Shown: positions 26,112 to 34,567, counted from the stretch's first letter. The stretch: DNA of 64,000 nucleotides from an uncultured Parabacteroides sp. (GCA_910577325.1 CAJTMR010000008.1:62001-126000); one strand, 5' to 3'. Numbers and translations: made by a program. Notes: a model not told the origin generated them from the letters alone.

Positions 26112-26825
26112 TTAGAACTTAAAACTGCAATTCAATCCATACGCCCCCGGCGTATATCGGGTCTTCGGAGTCACCTCCGGCGCCCAATGCATGCTCAGGT
26201 CCGGAGAAATGTCGAAATCGAAGAGCTGGGCGTCCACATACGCGTCGATTATACTGATCGCATACACCCCGACCGTAATGATAATACTCAAATCCCTGTA
26301 ACGGCGGAAATAATCCTTCCGTCGTTTCAAGTTATCCTGAAACTGGGTATTCTCCACATACGAGCTTTCCTGCCCATTCGGAACAAAAATCGTCCAACTC
26401 TCGCTCCACGGCCCCGTATACGGCTTATGCCCCTCTTGCTTCCCCGCCTGTACTTTGGCGTAATCTTCCATTATATTAAAATAGGCGTTGGAATAATCAC
26501 TGTAATTCTTATTGTTCCAGGTGATAGCATACATACACCCCATAAAGGCCCCGTATACCAACGGAAGTTTCCAATACTTCCTATTATATATCTGCCCCAG
26601 ACCCGGCACCAACGCATACAGCATCGCTTTGTTCGGATCAGGTTTGAACTCGTTCAGCTTCATCCTCGGCCGGGGAAGCGAGTCGGCCGCCGAAAGCACG
26701 GCCGTGACAGTCGAATCGGAAGAAATCATCGTATCCTGCTTTGCCGTTACCGTCCTCTGCGCATAACCGGGCCATGCCAAGCACAGGAGGACTATTATCC
26801 ATAAAATCGCTTTCCCGTTTCTCAT
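26112..26825 (-). CDS. DUF5683 protein with signal peptide
   Basis: A 237-residue protein with an N-terminal signal (AILWIIVLLCLAWPGYAQ), a low-complexity Ser/Thr linker, then the conserved core with PNKAMLYALVPGLGQIYNRKYWKLPLVYG. This is the DUF5683 signature, with hydrophobic segments suggesting envelope association. Function is unknown. It is fixed between parB and mltD: its ATG overlaps the parB stop by 4 bp and mltD follows after 4 bp. That constancy suggests a role tied to the cell envelope during growth, which is inference. Confidence 0.87.
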   Translation of the reverse strand: MRNGKAILWIIVLLCLAWPGYAQRTVTAKQDTMISSDSTVTAVLSAADSLPRPRMKLNEFKPDPNKAMLYALVPGLGQIYNRKYWKLPLVYGAFMGCMYAITWNNKNYSDYSNAYFNIMEDYAKVQAGKQEGHKPYTGPWSESWTIFVPNGQESSYVENTQFQDNLKRRKDYFRRYRDLSIIITVGVYAISIIDAYVDAQLFDFDISPDLSMHWAPEVTPKTRYTPGAYGLNCSFKF

Positions 26826-27709
26826 TTCAACTTATCCAACAAACCGATCAGTTTCTCCAATTCATCTTCAGACGCAAAAGGGATCGTTATTTTTCCTTTT
26901 CCTTTTTCGTTGCATACCAGTTGCACCTTGGTTTTAAAGAAGCTGGACAGATGGTCTTTCAGCAAGTTAAACTCCTCGGGCAGTTTCGGAGTCTGCCGGG
27001 CGGGCTTATCCTTTTTTGCCTGTTCAAGAGCCGACACATCCACTCCGCCGCGCACTATTTCTTCAACGTTACGGACGGACAATCCTTCTGCCAAGATCTG
27101 TTCGTAAAGCGCCAACTGCACCTCCGGGTCCTCGACAGGAAGCAGTGCCCGCGCATGTCCCATGTCGATCTTCTTATCTTTCAGCCCTACTTGTATCTCG
27201 GCAGGGAGCTTCAAGAGGCGGAGGTAATTGGCTATCGTCGCCCGCTTCTTGCCGACACGTTCGCTCAGCTTTTCCTGCGTCAGTCCGTAGCTGTCGATCA
27301 GCTTCTGGTAAGCCAAGGCTATTTCTATCGAGTTCAGGTCTTCACGCTGGATATTCTCGATCAGTGCCATTTCGACGATATTCTCGTCTGCCGCGGTTTT
27401 GATATAGGCAGGGATACGCTCCAGCCCCGCCATCAGGGAGGCACGATACCGGCGTTCGCCGGAAATAATCATATATTTATCCGTTCCCGTTTCTTTCAGC
27501 GTAATCGGCTGAATAACACCTAACGAACGGATGGAAACAGCCAGTTCCTCAAGCGTCTCTTCTTCAAAAACAGAACGGGGTTGATCCGGATTGGGCTGGA
27601 TCTTGCTCAGTTCTATTTCACTAATAGACGACGAGCCGCCCGTCTTCAGGTCGTCCATCGTTATCAAAGCATCCAATCCGCGGCCAAGAGCCGATCTTTT
27701 CATTACCAT
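26822..27709 (-). CDS. parB: Chromosome-partitioning protein ParB
   Basis: Binds parS sites, spreads as a CTP-dependent clamp and works with ParA to segregate chromosomes. In 295 residues it has the ParA-contact N-terminus (ALGRGLDALI), the CTP-binding ParB/Srx domain (SEIELSKIQPNPDQPR, then YMIISGERRYRASLMAG), the helix-turn-helix part (LTQEKLSERVGKKRATIANYLRLLKLP), and a C-terminal dimer domain. An ATG at 27703 is an equally good start. No parS-like site (a perfect 14-16 bp palindrome of the GTTNCACGTGAAAC type) was found here. It follows parA after a 65-bp gap filled by an inverted repeat. Confidence 0.95.
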   Translation of the reverse strand: MVMKRSALGRGLDALITMDDLKTGGSSSISEIELSKIQPNPDQPRSVFEEETLEELAVSIRSLGVIQPITLKETGTDKYMIISGERRYRASLMAGLERIPAYIKTAADENIVEMALIENIQREDLNSIEIALAYQKLIDSYGLTQEKLSERVGKKRATIANYLRLLKLPAEIQVGLKDKKIDMGHARALLPVEDPEVQLALYEQILAEGLSVRNVEEIVRGGVDVSALEQAKKDKPARQTPKLPEEFNLLKDHLSSFFKTKVQLVCNEKGKGKITIPFASEDELEKLIGLLDKLK

Positions 27710-27726
27710 AAACTTTCGAATTTATG

Positions 27727-27774
27727 ATTTATGATTTATGATTTGAAAAGACAAACAAATCATAAATCATAAAT
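27727..27774. repeat. Inverted repeat between parA and parB
   Basis: ATTTATGATTTATGATTT (27727-27744) pairs perfectly with AAATCATAAATCATAAAT (27757-27774) around a 12-nt loop. It is made of tandem TTATGAT units and begins right after the parA stop. It could stabilise or weaken the downstream parB part of the message. A shorter version of the same sequence lies at 52144-52197. Confidence 0.75.
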
Positions 27775-28539
27775 CTATTTGTTTTTATCTATCAGCTCCT
27801 GTGCAAGCTGCATGTGATTAAGAGCTCCCTTCGACTCGGCATCGTAGAGTAACACAGGTTTGCCGTAGCTGGAAGCTTCGCTTAATTTGACATTACGCTG
27901 AATCACGGTCGTGAAAACCAAGTCCCGGAACGGACGCTTCACCTCTTCATATATCTGATTGGCCAAGCGAAGACGCGAGTCGTACATGGTCAGCAGGAAG
28001 CCTTCGATTTCCAAAGCAGGATTCAGCTTGGATTTGATGATCTTTATCGTGTTCAACAGTTTGCTGATACCTTCCAGCGCAAAATACTCGCATTGCACGG
28101 GTATCATAACCGAATCGGCCGCTGTCAAGGCATTAACCGTGATCAATCCCAAAGAGGGAGAACAATCGATCAGGATGAAATCGTACCGATCTTTCAGCGG
28201 GACCAACATTTGTTTCAATATCTGTTCCCGGTTCTCCATGTTCAGCATTTCAATCTCCGCACCTACCAGATCGATGTGGGAAGGGATAATATCCAGTCCC
28301 TCTACCTCCGTATTGGTAATAGCACCTTTCGGGTCGTCGCCATTCACCACACACTCGTAGATCGACTGCTCCACACTACGGATATCCACGCCCAGTCCCG
28401 ACGAAGCGTTGGCCTGCGGGTCCGCATCGACCACCAGCACCTTCTTTTCAAGAGCCGCCAGCGACGCAGCCAGGTTTATCGTAGTGGTAGTCTTGCCTAC
28501 CCCGCCTTTCTGATTTGCTAAAGCGATAATCTTTCCCAT
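27775..28539 (-). CDS. parA: Chromosome-partitioning ATPase ParA (Soj)
   Basis: A 254-residue deviant Walker ATPase that binds DNA non-specifically and positions ParB-bound origins. The P-loop is KGGVGKTTT (K11 to T19) with the ParA-specific first lysine, followed by DADPQANASSGLG and DCSPSLGLITVNAL. There is no N-terminal extension, so it is the short chromosomal type. Promoter at 28562-28590 on the minus strand. It heads the run parA-parB-DUF5683-mltD-spoT. Upstream lies a 0.9-kb intergenic region rich in repeats. Confidence 0.96.
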   Translation of the reverse strand: MGKIIALANQKGGVGKTTTTINLAASLAALEKKVLVVDADPQANASSGLGVDIRSVEQSIYECVVNGDDPKGAITNTEVEGLDIIPSHIDLVGAEIEMLNMENREQILKQMLVPLKDRYDFILIDCSPSLGLITVNALTAADSVMIPVQCEYFALEGISKLLNTIKIIKSKLNPALEIEGFLLTMYDSRLRLANQIYEEVKRPFRDLVFTTVIQRNVKLSEASSYGKPVLLYDAESKGALNHMQLAQELIDKNK

Positions 28540-28561
28540 ACTTTGTCTATTTATTCGGGGA

Positions 28562-28590
28562 CAAAACTAAACATTAAAAACCTAACACAA
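28562..28590 (-). promoter_or_regulatory. parA promoter
   Basis: Minus strand: TTG (28588-28590), an 18-bp spacer, then TAGTTTTG (28562-28569), 22 bp before the ATG. Confidence 0.6.
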
Positions 28591-28837
28591 ATCAGTTTAA
28601 GCAAAACAATGCCTGTTTTGTTGAAAAGTCACCTTATCTGTTGATAACTTGCAAATATACACAAATATTATAGAATAATACGTTCCAAATGAGCGCAATC
28701 AGGGCAATCGTACCAAAATCATAAAGCACCCATCTGCTTTCGCCACCGATACGGACCAATCATATAATGTTTTTGCAAAAACAACTATCATACTATCATA
28801 TCCGGCCGTATATTATTTTAAACCAATGCGTTATGGC

Positions 28838-28894
28838 ATGATAGTTGCTGTTTTTAACTATCATTCATCTATCACACCTATCATAGTTAAAAAC
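28838..28894. promoter_or_regulatory. Two mutually exclusive hairpins upstream of parA
   Basis: ATGATAGTT (28838-28846) pairs with AACTATCAT (28856-28864). The stretch GTTTTTAACTATCA (28850-28863) can instead pair with TCATAGTTAAAAAC (28881-28894) with one mismatch. The shared middle arm makes the two stems alternatives. More AACTATCAT copies lie at 28783-28799. This could be a switch or an operator cluster; it lies far from the parA promoter and no nearby gene explains it. Confidence 0.5.
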
Positions 28895-28967
28895 GATAAC
28901 ACCCTGTGTATCAATCATACGATAAAAACCGAGACCGTCCGGGAACAGGTGCAGAATATGTTAAAAC

Positions 28968-29091
28968 GGCTTCTTTTTTCATCAAGACAGGCTTTTCTTT
29001 TGTCAAAAACAGCTTTTAAAGCCGCTTGAGACCCGGGTCTCCGTAGTGGGTACACCCGGGTGCGGGAAAGGTGCAGACCCGGGTCTCAAGC
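28968..29091. repeat. Period 22-23 bp array with a large inverted repeat (ACCCGGGT cores)
   Basis: Two parts join. First, GGCTT or AGCTT units at 28968, 28990 and 29011 (steps 22 and 21). Second, three ACCCGGGT palindromes at 29031, 29054 and 29077, exactly 23 bp apart. The outer two lie in a perfect 17-bp inverted repeat, GCTTGAGACCCGGGTCT (29024-29040) with AGACCCGGGTCTCAAGC (29075-29091). It lies between the rprY stop and the parA promoter, both on the minus strand. The rest of 29092-29433 shows nothing firm. Confidence 0.75.
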
Positions 29092-29433
29092 GAAGCCTTG
29101 ACGGGGATGCGCCGATGTTTATCCGCCATGTCGGAGATACTTTTATGCCCTGTTTTGGCATCTTTTCCGGCGATGGCTGTTTTTGCCCATACAAACAGGA
29201 ACAGCATATCATCAGCTACATGAATAAATATCCATGTAAAAAGCATGATAGCTACTTTTCCCCTGTAAGAGGCATAGTCTTAGATGACTATATGAGTTAT
29301 TCTTATTTTGCCGGCATCTCTCCAACAAAAAAAACGCAGACTAACGCAGACTTATCATTTTATAGATGACAACAGTTGCGTTACTCTGCGCTCGTCCACG
29401 TAGCCCGCGTAGCTCGCGTACGGTAAATTCGGA

Positions 29434-30165
29434 TCAAAGGACCTGGATGCCTTCTTCACGAGCCGCATCCTCTCCGGAAGGAGTGATCAGCTTGTACCCC
29501 TTGCCGTGGATGTTGATGATTTCGATTCCCGGATCATCCTTCAGCAATTTACGCAGTTTCGTGATATATACGTCCATGCTGCGGGCATTGAAGTAGTTAT
29601 CATCCACCCAGATTGTCTTCAACGCGTAATTACGTTCCAGAATGTCATTAGCATGTGCGCAAAGGAGACTCAGAAGTTCACATTCCTTAGTTGTCAGTTT
29701 CGTGACCTTGTCGTCGATAGCCAGCGTCTGTTTCTGCGTATCGAACAAGAAGTTTCCTAACTTGTAAAAAGGAATATCTTTCATCTTCTTGCCTTTCACA
29801 CGGCGAAGGATCGCTTCAATACGGAGCAAGAGCTCTTCCATGCTGAAAGGTTTTGTCAGATAATCATCTGCACCTATTTTGAAACCTTCCAGGATATCTT
29901 CCTTCATCGTCTTGGCCGTAAGGAAGATAACAGGGATATCAGGATTGATAGAACGGATTTCCTGAGCCAGTGTGAAACCGTCTTTTTTCGGCATCATCAC
30001 ATCAAGTACGCAAAGATCATATTTGCCTTTGGTGAAACCTTTGTAACCGGCTTCTCCATCGGAGAAGAGGTCAGTCACATAACCTTTTGCCTGCAAGTAT
30101 TCTCTCAGCAGCATACCCAGGTTCTCATCGTCTTCGCAAAAGAAGATTTTCAGTTTTTCTTCCAT
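29434..30165 (-). CDS. rprY: OmpR-family response regulator RprY
   Basis: A 243-residue regulator. The receiver domain (about 5-120) has the acidic pair in FFCEDDE, phosphoacceptor D55 in LCVLDVMMPKKDG, and the LTAK and LTKPFS motifs. The C-terminal winged helix (about 135-232) has the CELLSLLCAHANDILERNYAL and NARSMDVYITKLRKLL segments typical of OmpR. It matches RprY, described in Bacteroides fragilis and Porphyromonas. The kinase gene ends 2 bp upstream. The two form one operon; targets cannot be read here. Confidence 0.92.
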   Translation of the reverse strand: MEEKLKIFFCEDDENLGMLLREYLQAKGYVTDLFSDGEAGYKGFTKGKYDLCVLDVMMPKKDGFTLAQEIRSINPDIPVIFLTAKTMKEDILEGFKIGADDYLTKPFSMEELLLRIEAILRRVKGKKMKDIPFYKLGNFLFDTQKQTLAIDDKVTKLTTKECELLSLLCAHANDILERNYALKTIWVDDNYFNARSMDVYITKLRKLLKDDPGIEIINIHGKGYKLITPSGEDAAREEGIQVL

Positions 30166-30167
30166 AA

Positions 30168-31721
30168 CTAACTTTTTATAAGAGGTAAAGTAATAATAAA
30201 TCTTGTTCCAACATTCCCGGACCCACCTTCGGCACGGATCGTACCTTTATGGTCCTCCACTATTTTACGGACGTAAGCAAGTCCGAGACCGAACCCTTTC
30301 ACGTCGTGTACATTGCCTGTCGGTACACGGAAGAAGCGGTCGAATACTTTCTTGAGGTATTCTTTCTTGATTCCGATACCGTTGTCCTCGATCGATATCA
30401 ACAGCTTGCCATTCTCGTTCCAGGTCCGGCACATCAACGTCAGCGGGACTTCGAGGCGGCGATACTTGACTGCGTTGTCCAGCAGGTTGAACAGCACATT
30501 CGTGATGTGCATCTCATCCACGTAGATGTCCGAATCGACCGCCTGCAAGTCGATATCAATCGTGCCGTCATATTTCTCAACTTTCAGGGCGAATGTATTG
30601 GCAACGCTTGCCAGCAAATCGTTCGCATCCACCTCCTTCAACTTGAGAGCTGCTTTCTGGCGCTCAAACAGCGACATTTGCAGAACCTTTTCCACCAGGA
30701 AGCCCAACCGTTTCGTCTCGTCGTTGATCACCCCGGAAATATGCTTGAACACATCGGGGCTCTTCGTGATGTCCGAATCCTTCAGCATCTGTGCGGCAAG
30801 CGAGATGGTCGAAACCGGCGTCTTCAGTTCGTGCGTCATATTGTTGATAAAGTCATTCTTCATTTCCGAAAGTCTCTTCTGACGGAACACGATATAAATG
30901 GTAAAGATAAACGTCACCAAAAGTATCAGTGAGAAGATGATCGAAGGCACGATAAAGGTTACAGAACTTGAAATATAATCGCCCTTCGTCGGGAAATACA
31001 CTTTCAGGTAATTCTGTTTCGAAGGAGGATCGTTGGGGAATAACACCTGTTGAATCACATCCGATACAGGAGGAATATCCCCGTTCTGATAAACAACCTT
31101 CCCGTCTTTGTTAATAACAGCAAAGACGAACGGCAAGTTCAACCCGTTGTTAACAAATTCTGATTTTAAATAACTATTCAGCTTTTTAAAATCTATCCGA
31201 TCTTCGATCGGCCTCAGGTTTGCCGTATGCAAGATATTCAAGATCACTTCGTTGAACAACCCGCTTTGATACAGGTAACGGCGCTTCAACGTTTGCTGCA
31301 AATCTTTTGACGTACGGACTATACTGTTAGGGACCTTGTTGCTGCCCAGCGAAGGAAGCGGCTCGAACTTGCGTGTCCGGATGTCACGATGAAACTCGAT
31401 ATGCTCCACGGTTCCATCGGCATTGGTAAACTGCATCTTGTATTTTTTCTCGGTGATGATCCCGCCGCCAAAGTTGCCCTGTTCATTCCGGTATAAATAA
31501 TTGTTTGCCTCGTCACGGCTGAGATCTTCTTCCAGATACCGGGCCGTTTCATCAAGCTCGAGGTTTTTCGAGACTTGGTGCATCGATCGTTTGACAGTTT
31601 CATTGAACTGCTCGCTACTTTTCTTGAGTATGATGCTTACATATTTCACCTGCAAAAAGAGCAAACCGGCAAAGGCAAAAGCCATCACCACCGCAAGCAA
31701 CCAAATCGTAGACTTCCTCAT
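30168..31721 (-). CDS. rprX: Sensor histidine kinase RprX
   Basis: A 517-residue membrane kinase paired with RprY. It has an N-terminal membrane helix (IWLLAVVMAFAFAGLLFLQV), a periplasmic sensor region of about 235 residues, and a second helix (about 265-288). The HisKA domain has H297 in THELKTPVS, and the HATPase end has NLLDNAVKYR, then DNGIGIKKEYL and GFGLGLAYVRKIV. All catalytic boxes are intact. The start at 31721 (MRKSTIWLL) is preferred to an upstream ATG at 31778, because the added 19 residues are not membrane-like and RprX proteins begin at this point. The signal sensed is unknown. Confidence 0.91.
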   Translation of the reverse strand: MRKSTIWLLAVVMAFAFAGLLFLQVKYVSIILKKSSEQFNETVKRSMHQVSKNLELDETARYLEEDLSRDEANNYLYRNEQGNFGGGIITEKKYKMQFTNADGTVEHIEFHRDIRTRKFEPLPSLGSNKVPNSIVRTSKDLQQTLKRRYLYQSGLFNEVILNILHTANLRPIEDRIDFKKLNSYLKSEFVNNGLNLPFVFAVINKDGKVVYQNGDIPPVSDVIQQVLFPNDPPSKQNYLKVYFPTKGDYISSSVTFIVPSIIFSLILLVTFIFTIYIVFRQKRLSEMKNDFINNMTHELKTPVSTISLAAQMLKDSDITKSPDVFKHISGVINDETKRLGFLVEKVLQMSLFERQKAALKLKEVDANDLLASVANTFALKVEKYDGTIDIDLQAVDSDIYVDEMHITNVLFNLLDNAVKYRRLEVPLTLMCRTWNENGKLLISIEDNGIGIKKEYLKKVFDRFFRVPTGNVHDVKGFGLGLAYVRKIVEDHKGTIRAEGGSGNVGTRFIITLPLIKS

Positions 31722-31982
31722 ATCAATAAATCTCTCTTTTAATGTCACAAATAACGTGCCTTTTAATTTAATATTCACACAAAAAAGGTAAAAACAGAAA
31801 GGCTTATATGTTAAAATACATTACTAAAAGCGTATTATTTCTCCTTATATCTGTTTTTAAACCAACATATTACCACCGACCTTGGCGCATCATCACATTC
31901 CATAGGCCTCATACTAATTGATTAAAACAAAAATACAACGTGAATTGTTGCATCGGGCACTTAAAAACTTTTCCCGAAAGCA

Positions 31983-32011
31983 TTGACTTTTAATTATTAA
32001 CCCTATCTTTG
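31983..32011 (+). promoter_or_regulatory. Promoter of the acyltransferase pair
   Basis: TTG (31983-31985), an 18-bp spacer, then TATCTTTG (32004-32011), 22 bp before the ATG at 32034. The rest of the 31779-32033 gap is AT-rich with no other feature seen. Confidence 0.65.
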
Positions 32012-32033
32012 CCTCCCGTAAGAGTTACGTGAA

Positions 32034-32858
32034 ATGACACAAGAAGGTATTACACAGATAGACATCAAACAGGTATTACGCCAAAAGGCGCCTTCGGCCG
32101 CCCGTAAGATTCCCGGCTTTGTGATTGACTATCTGATCCATACTGTTCATCAGGATGAACTGAACGATATCCTCCGCCGATACCACGATAAAGACGGGGT
32201 AGCGTTCATGCAGGAGCTGATCGGATATTTTGACTTGAACTTGGAATTGGTAAATGAAGAACATATTCCTGCCGAAGGACGGTATATATTCGTCTCCAAC
32301 CATCCGCTGGGCGGACTGGACGGGATTTGCCTGTCGGCCGTCATCGGCAGACGCTTCGATGGAAAGATCCGCTACTTGGTAAACGACCTGCTGCTTTACC
32401 TGACCAACCTGAGATCGATCTTCGTCCCCATCAACAAACACGGGGCGCAAGGGAAAAAGAACGCCGAGTTGATCGAAAAGGCATACGCTTCGGACAACCA
32501 GATCATCACATTCCCCGCCGGCTTATGCTCACGCAAGCAAAACGGGAAGATACAGGACACAGAATGGAAGAAATCGTTCATCCAAAAAGCCGTGCACTAT
32601 CAGCGAGACGTCGTACCGGTGTTTTTCGAAGGACGCAACTCCGATTTTTTCTACCGTTTCGCCAACCTGCGGAAAACATTGGGCATAAAGATGAATTACG
32701 AAATGATCTACCTGCCCGACGAGATGTTCAAAAGCAAACACAAGACGTACCGTATCCATTTCGGAAAGCCGGTTCCCTGGCAAACCTTCGACAACAGCCG
32801 CAAACCGGCAGAGTGGGCCGCGTGGATGAAGGAAGTCGTCTATGACCTAAAGAAATAA
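32034..32858 (+). CDS. PlsC-type O-acyltransferase, GlsA-like (glycine lipid synthesis)
   Basis: A 274-residue acyltransferase. The active-site block is SNHPLGGLDG, with H90 and D96, and the second block is FPAGLCSR (160-167), in place of the usual FPEGTRS. The histidine and aspartate are five residues apart, not the four of the classic HX4D motif. No signal peptide; likely a peripheral inner-membrane protein. With the GNAT-like gene 12 bp downstream it forms the pair known in Bacteroides as glsA (O-acylation) and glsB (N-acylation), which make serine/glycine lipids. Assignment is by family and neighbour; a role in ornithine-type lipids would look the same. Confidence 0.82.
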   Translation: MTQEGITQIDIKQVLRQKAPSAARKIPGFVIDYLIHTVHQDELNDILRRYHDKDGVAFMQELIGYFDLNLELVNEEHIPAEGRYIFVSNHPLGGLDGICLSAVIGRRFDGKIRYLVNDLLLYLTNLRSIFVPINKHGAQGKKNAELIEKAYASDNQIITFPAGLCSRKQNGKIQDTEWKKSFIQKAVHYQRDVVPVFFEGRNSDFFYRFANLRKTLGIKMNYEMIYLPDEMFKSKHKTYRIHFGKPVPWQTFDNSRKPAEWAAWMKEVVYDLKK

Positions 32859-32870
32859 TTGATTTTATAT

Positions 32871-33836
32871 ATGCAAGACATTATCAAACCAATTGACCGT
32901 GCTCTCCTGAAAGCCGAGCTGACCGAGGACAAGAAGCTGCGAAGAACCAACAAATCCAACAATGAGATATACATTGTCACAGCCCATGACTCTCCCAACG
33001 TGATGCAGGAGATCGGACGGCTCAGAGAAATCGCTTTCCGATATTACGGAGGCGGGACTGGTTTCCCGGTCGATATCGACGAATATGACACGATGGACAA
33101 TGCTTACCGCCAGCTCATCGTATGGAGTCCTGAAGACGAACAGATATTAGGTGGTTACCGCTTCCTTTGCGGTTCGGACGTGAAGTTCGACGAAGCCGGC
33201 AAACCTATTTTAGCGACTTCCCATCTATTCGATTTTTCCGAAAAGTTCAATAAAGAATATCTGCCGTATACCGTCGAGCTGGGCCGTTCGTTCGTGACGC
33301 TTGAATACCAGTCGACCCGCAGCGGCAACGCAAAGGGATTGTTCGTGTTGGACAACCTATGGGACGGCCTGGGGGCTCTTTCTGTGGTGGACCCCAGTTT
33401 GCAGTACTATTTCGGGAAGGTGACGATGTACAACACCTATAACTCCGAAGCCCGCAACATGATCCTGTATTTCCTGAACATGCACTTCCCCGACCCGGAG
33501 AAACTGATCACTCCGGTCTGTCCGCTGGAGACAGGCACGGACCTGGAAAAAATGCAGGAACTTTTCAAGTATGACAACTTCAAGGAGAATTACAAGGTGC
33601 TGAACCAGGAAGTCCGCAAGTTCGGCATCAATGTGCCGCCGTTAGTCAATGCTTATATGAGCCTCTCTCCTAAGATGCGTGTATTCGGAACAGCGATCAA
33701 CCATGAGTTTGGAGAAGTGGAAGAGACCGGTATCCTGATCGCCATCGACGAAATCTTGGAAGACAAAAAGAAACGTCATATCGAGACTTACCTGAACGAA
33801 GAAGGCAAATCGGCCGACCTGATACGCAATAGCTAA
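32871..33836 (+). CDS. GNAT-like N-acyltransferase, GlsB-like (hemolysin/OlsB family)
   Basis: A 321-residue protein of the Acetyltransf_5 family, whose members put a hydroxy-fatty acyl chain on an amino acid (ornithine in OlsB, glycine in GlsB). The core runs from YIVTAHDSPNVMQEIGRLRE through ILGGYRFLCG and VELGRSFVTLEYQS, as in OlsB. The C-terminal 100 residues are an extension seen in the Bacteroidetes proteins. The ATG at 32871 is used; an in-frame TTG at 32859 just after the previous stop is less likely. It is co-transcribed with the PlsC-type gene and followed by the terminator at 33847-33888. Confidence 0.84.
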   Translation: MQDIIKPIDRALLKAELTEDKKLRRTNKSNNEIYIVTAHDSPNVMQEIGRLREIAFRYYGGGTGFPVDIDEYDTMDNAYRQLIVWSPEDEQILGGYRFLCGSDVKFDEAGKPILATSHLFDFSEKFNKEYLPYTVELGRSFVTLEYQSTRSGNAKGLFVLDNLWDGLGALSVVDPSLQYYFGKVTMYNTYNSEARNMILYFLNMHFPDPEKLITPVCPLETGTDLEKMQELFKYDNFKENYKVLNQEVRKFGINVPPLVNAYMSLSPKMRVFGTAINHEFGEVEETGILIAIDEILEDKKKRHIETYLNEEGKSADLIRNS

Positions 33837-33846
33837 AACGAAATAT

Positions 33847-33888
33847 AAAAAGGGAGGCATGTCAAAAATGACATTTGCCCCCCTTTTT
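33847..33888 (+). terminator. Terminator after the acyltransferase pair
   Basis: AAAAGGGAGGCA pairs with TGCCCCCCTTTTT, with an inner TGTC/GACA stem, ending in a T-run. It can also serve the convergent DUF3109 gene, because the opposite strand ends in TTTT as well. Confidence 0.8.
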
Positions 33889-33902
33889 ACTCTTAGCTTT
33901 CG

Positions 33903-34490
33903 TTATAATTCTTCGTTCTTCTGCTTCTCCCACTCTCCGGCAATCTCCTCAAGAGCCTCATACCATTCCTTCCCGAAACGGCGGATCAGCGGTTCCTTCA
34001 AGAACTTATAGACCGGGAGTTTCTCTTTCTTGCCTAATACCTCCGCAGCTTTGCAGATATTCCAGCGATTGTAGTTTACCGCTTCGAACGTATCATACTT
34101 TTCCACGCGGATCGGGTAAAGATGGCAGGAAACCGGTTTATAGAAAGAGAGCTTGCCTTCGCGATAAGCCTTCTCCACCGCACATTTGCAAGTTCCGTCT
34201 CCATCGTAGCAGGTAAAAACGCAATCTTTGCCGTTTACGATTGAGGTCACCAAGTCTCCCTCTTCATCAATATAGGCAACGCCTTGTTTCTTGATGATCT
34301 CCTGAGCTTTCGGTGACAGGTCGTTCCAGATAACCGGAAGAGCTTTTTCCAGTTCGCCAACTTCTTCCTCCAGCAAGGGCGCCCCGGAATCCCCTTCCAC
34401 GCAACAGATGCCTTTGCAATGCGACAGATCACATAAGAACTGGCGTTCGAGAACGTCGAGGCTGACCAGGGTATTGTCTATTTGTATCAC
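33903..34490 (-). CDS. Cysteine-rich DUF3109 family protein
   Basis: A 195-residue soluble protein with conserved cysteines in FLCDLSHCKGICCVEGD, then CVFTCYDGDGTCKC, SCHLYPIRV and NICKA. The CX5CX3CC start and later cysteines recall the YkgJ-type zinc/iron-chelating proteins, so a bound metal or Fe-S centre is likely. Function is unknown. It is a single gene, convergent with the acyltransferase pair and downstream of gpmI on the same strand, but separated from gpmI by the strong hairpin at 34525-34567. Confidence 0.85.
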   Translation of the reverse strand: MIQIDNTLVSLDVLERQFLCDLSHCKGICCVEGDSGAPLLEEEVGELEKALPVIWNDLSPKAQEIIKKQGVAYIDEEGDLVTSIVNGKDCVFTCYDGDGTCKCAVEKAYREGKLSFYKPVSCHLYPIRVEKYDTFEAVNYNRWNICKAAEVLGKKEKLPVYKFLKEPLIRRFGKEWYEALEEIAGEWEKQKNEEL

Positions 34491-34524
34491 TTCTTAAATT
34501 AAAAATTGTATCTTTAAAAAGGGA

Positions 34525-34567
34525 AAAACTCTTTTGCCGGAGGATAATTCTCCGGCAAAAGAGTTTT
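34525..34567 (-). terminator. gpmI terminator
   Basis: AAAACTCTTTTGCCGGAG pairs perfectly over 18 bp with CTCCGGCAAAAGAGTTTT around a 7-nt loop. It begins 5 bp after the gpmI stop. Confidence 0.85.

Noticed and set aside
26822..28539. parS site near parAB
   Set aside because: Looked for a GTTNCACGTGAAAC-type perfect palindrome around the genes; none was found.
28634..28647. DnaA-box-like TTATCTGTTGATAA upstream of parA, possible replication origin
   Set aside because: Only one poor match to TTATCCACA, with no cluster, no AT-rich unwinding repeats and no dnaA or other origin genes nearby.
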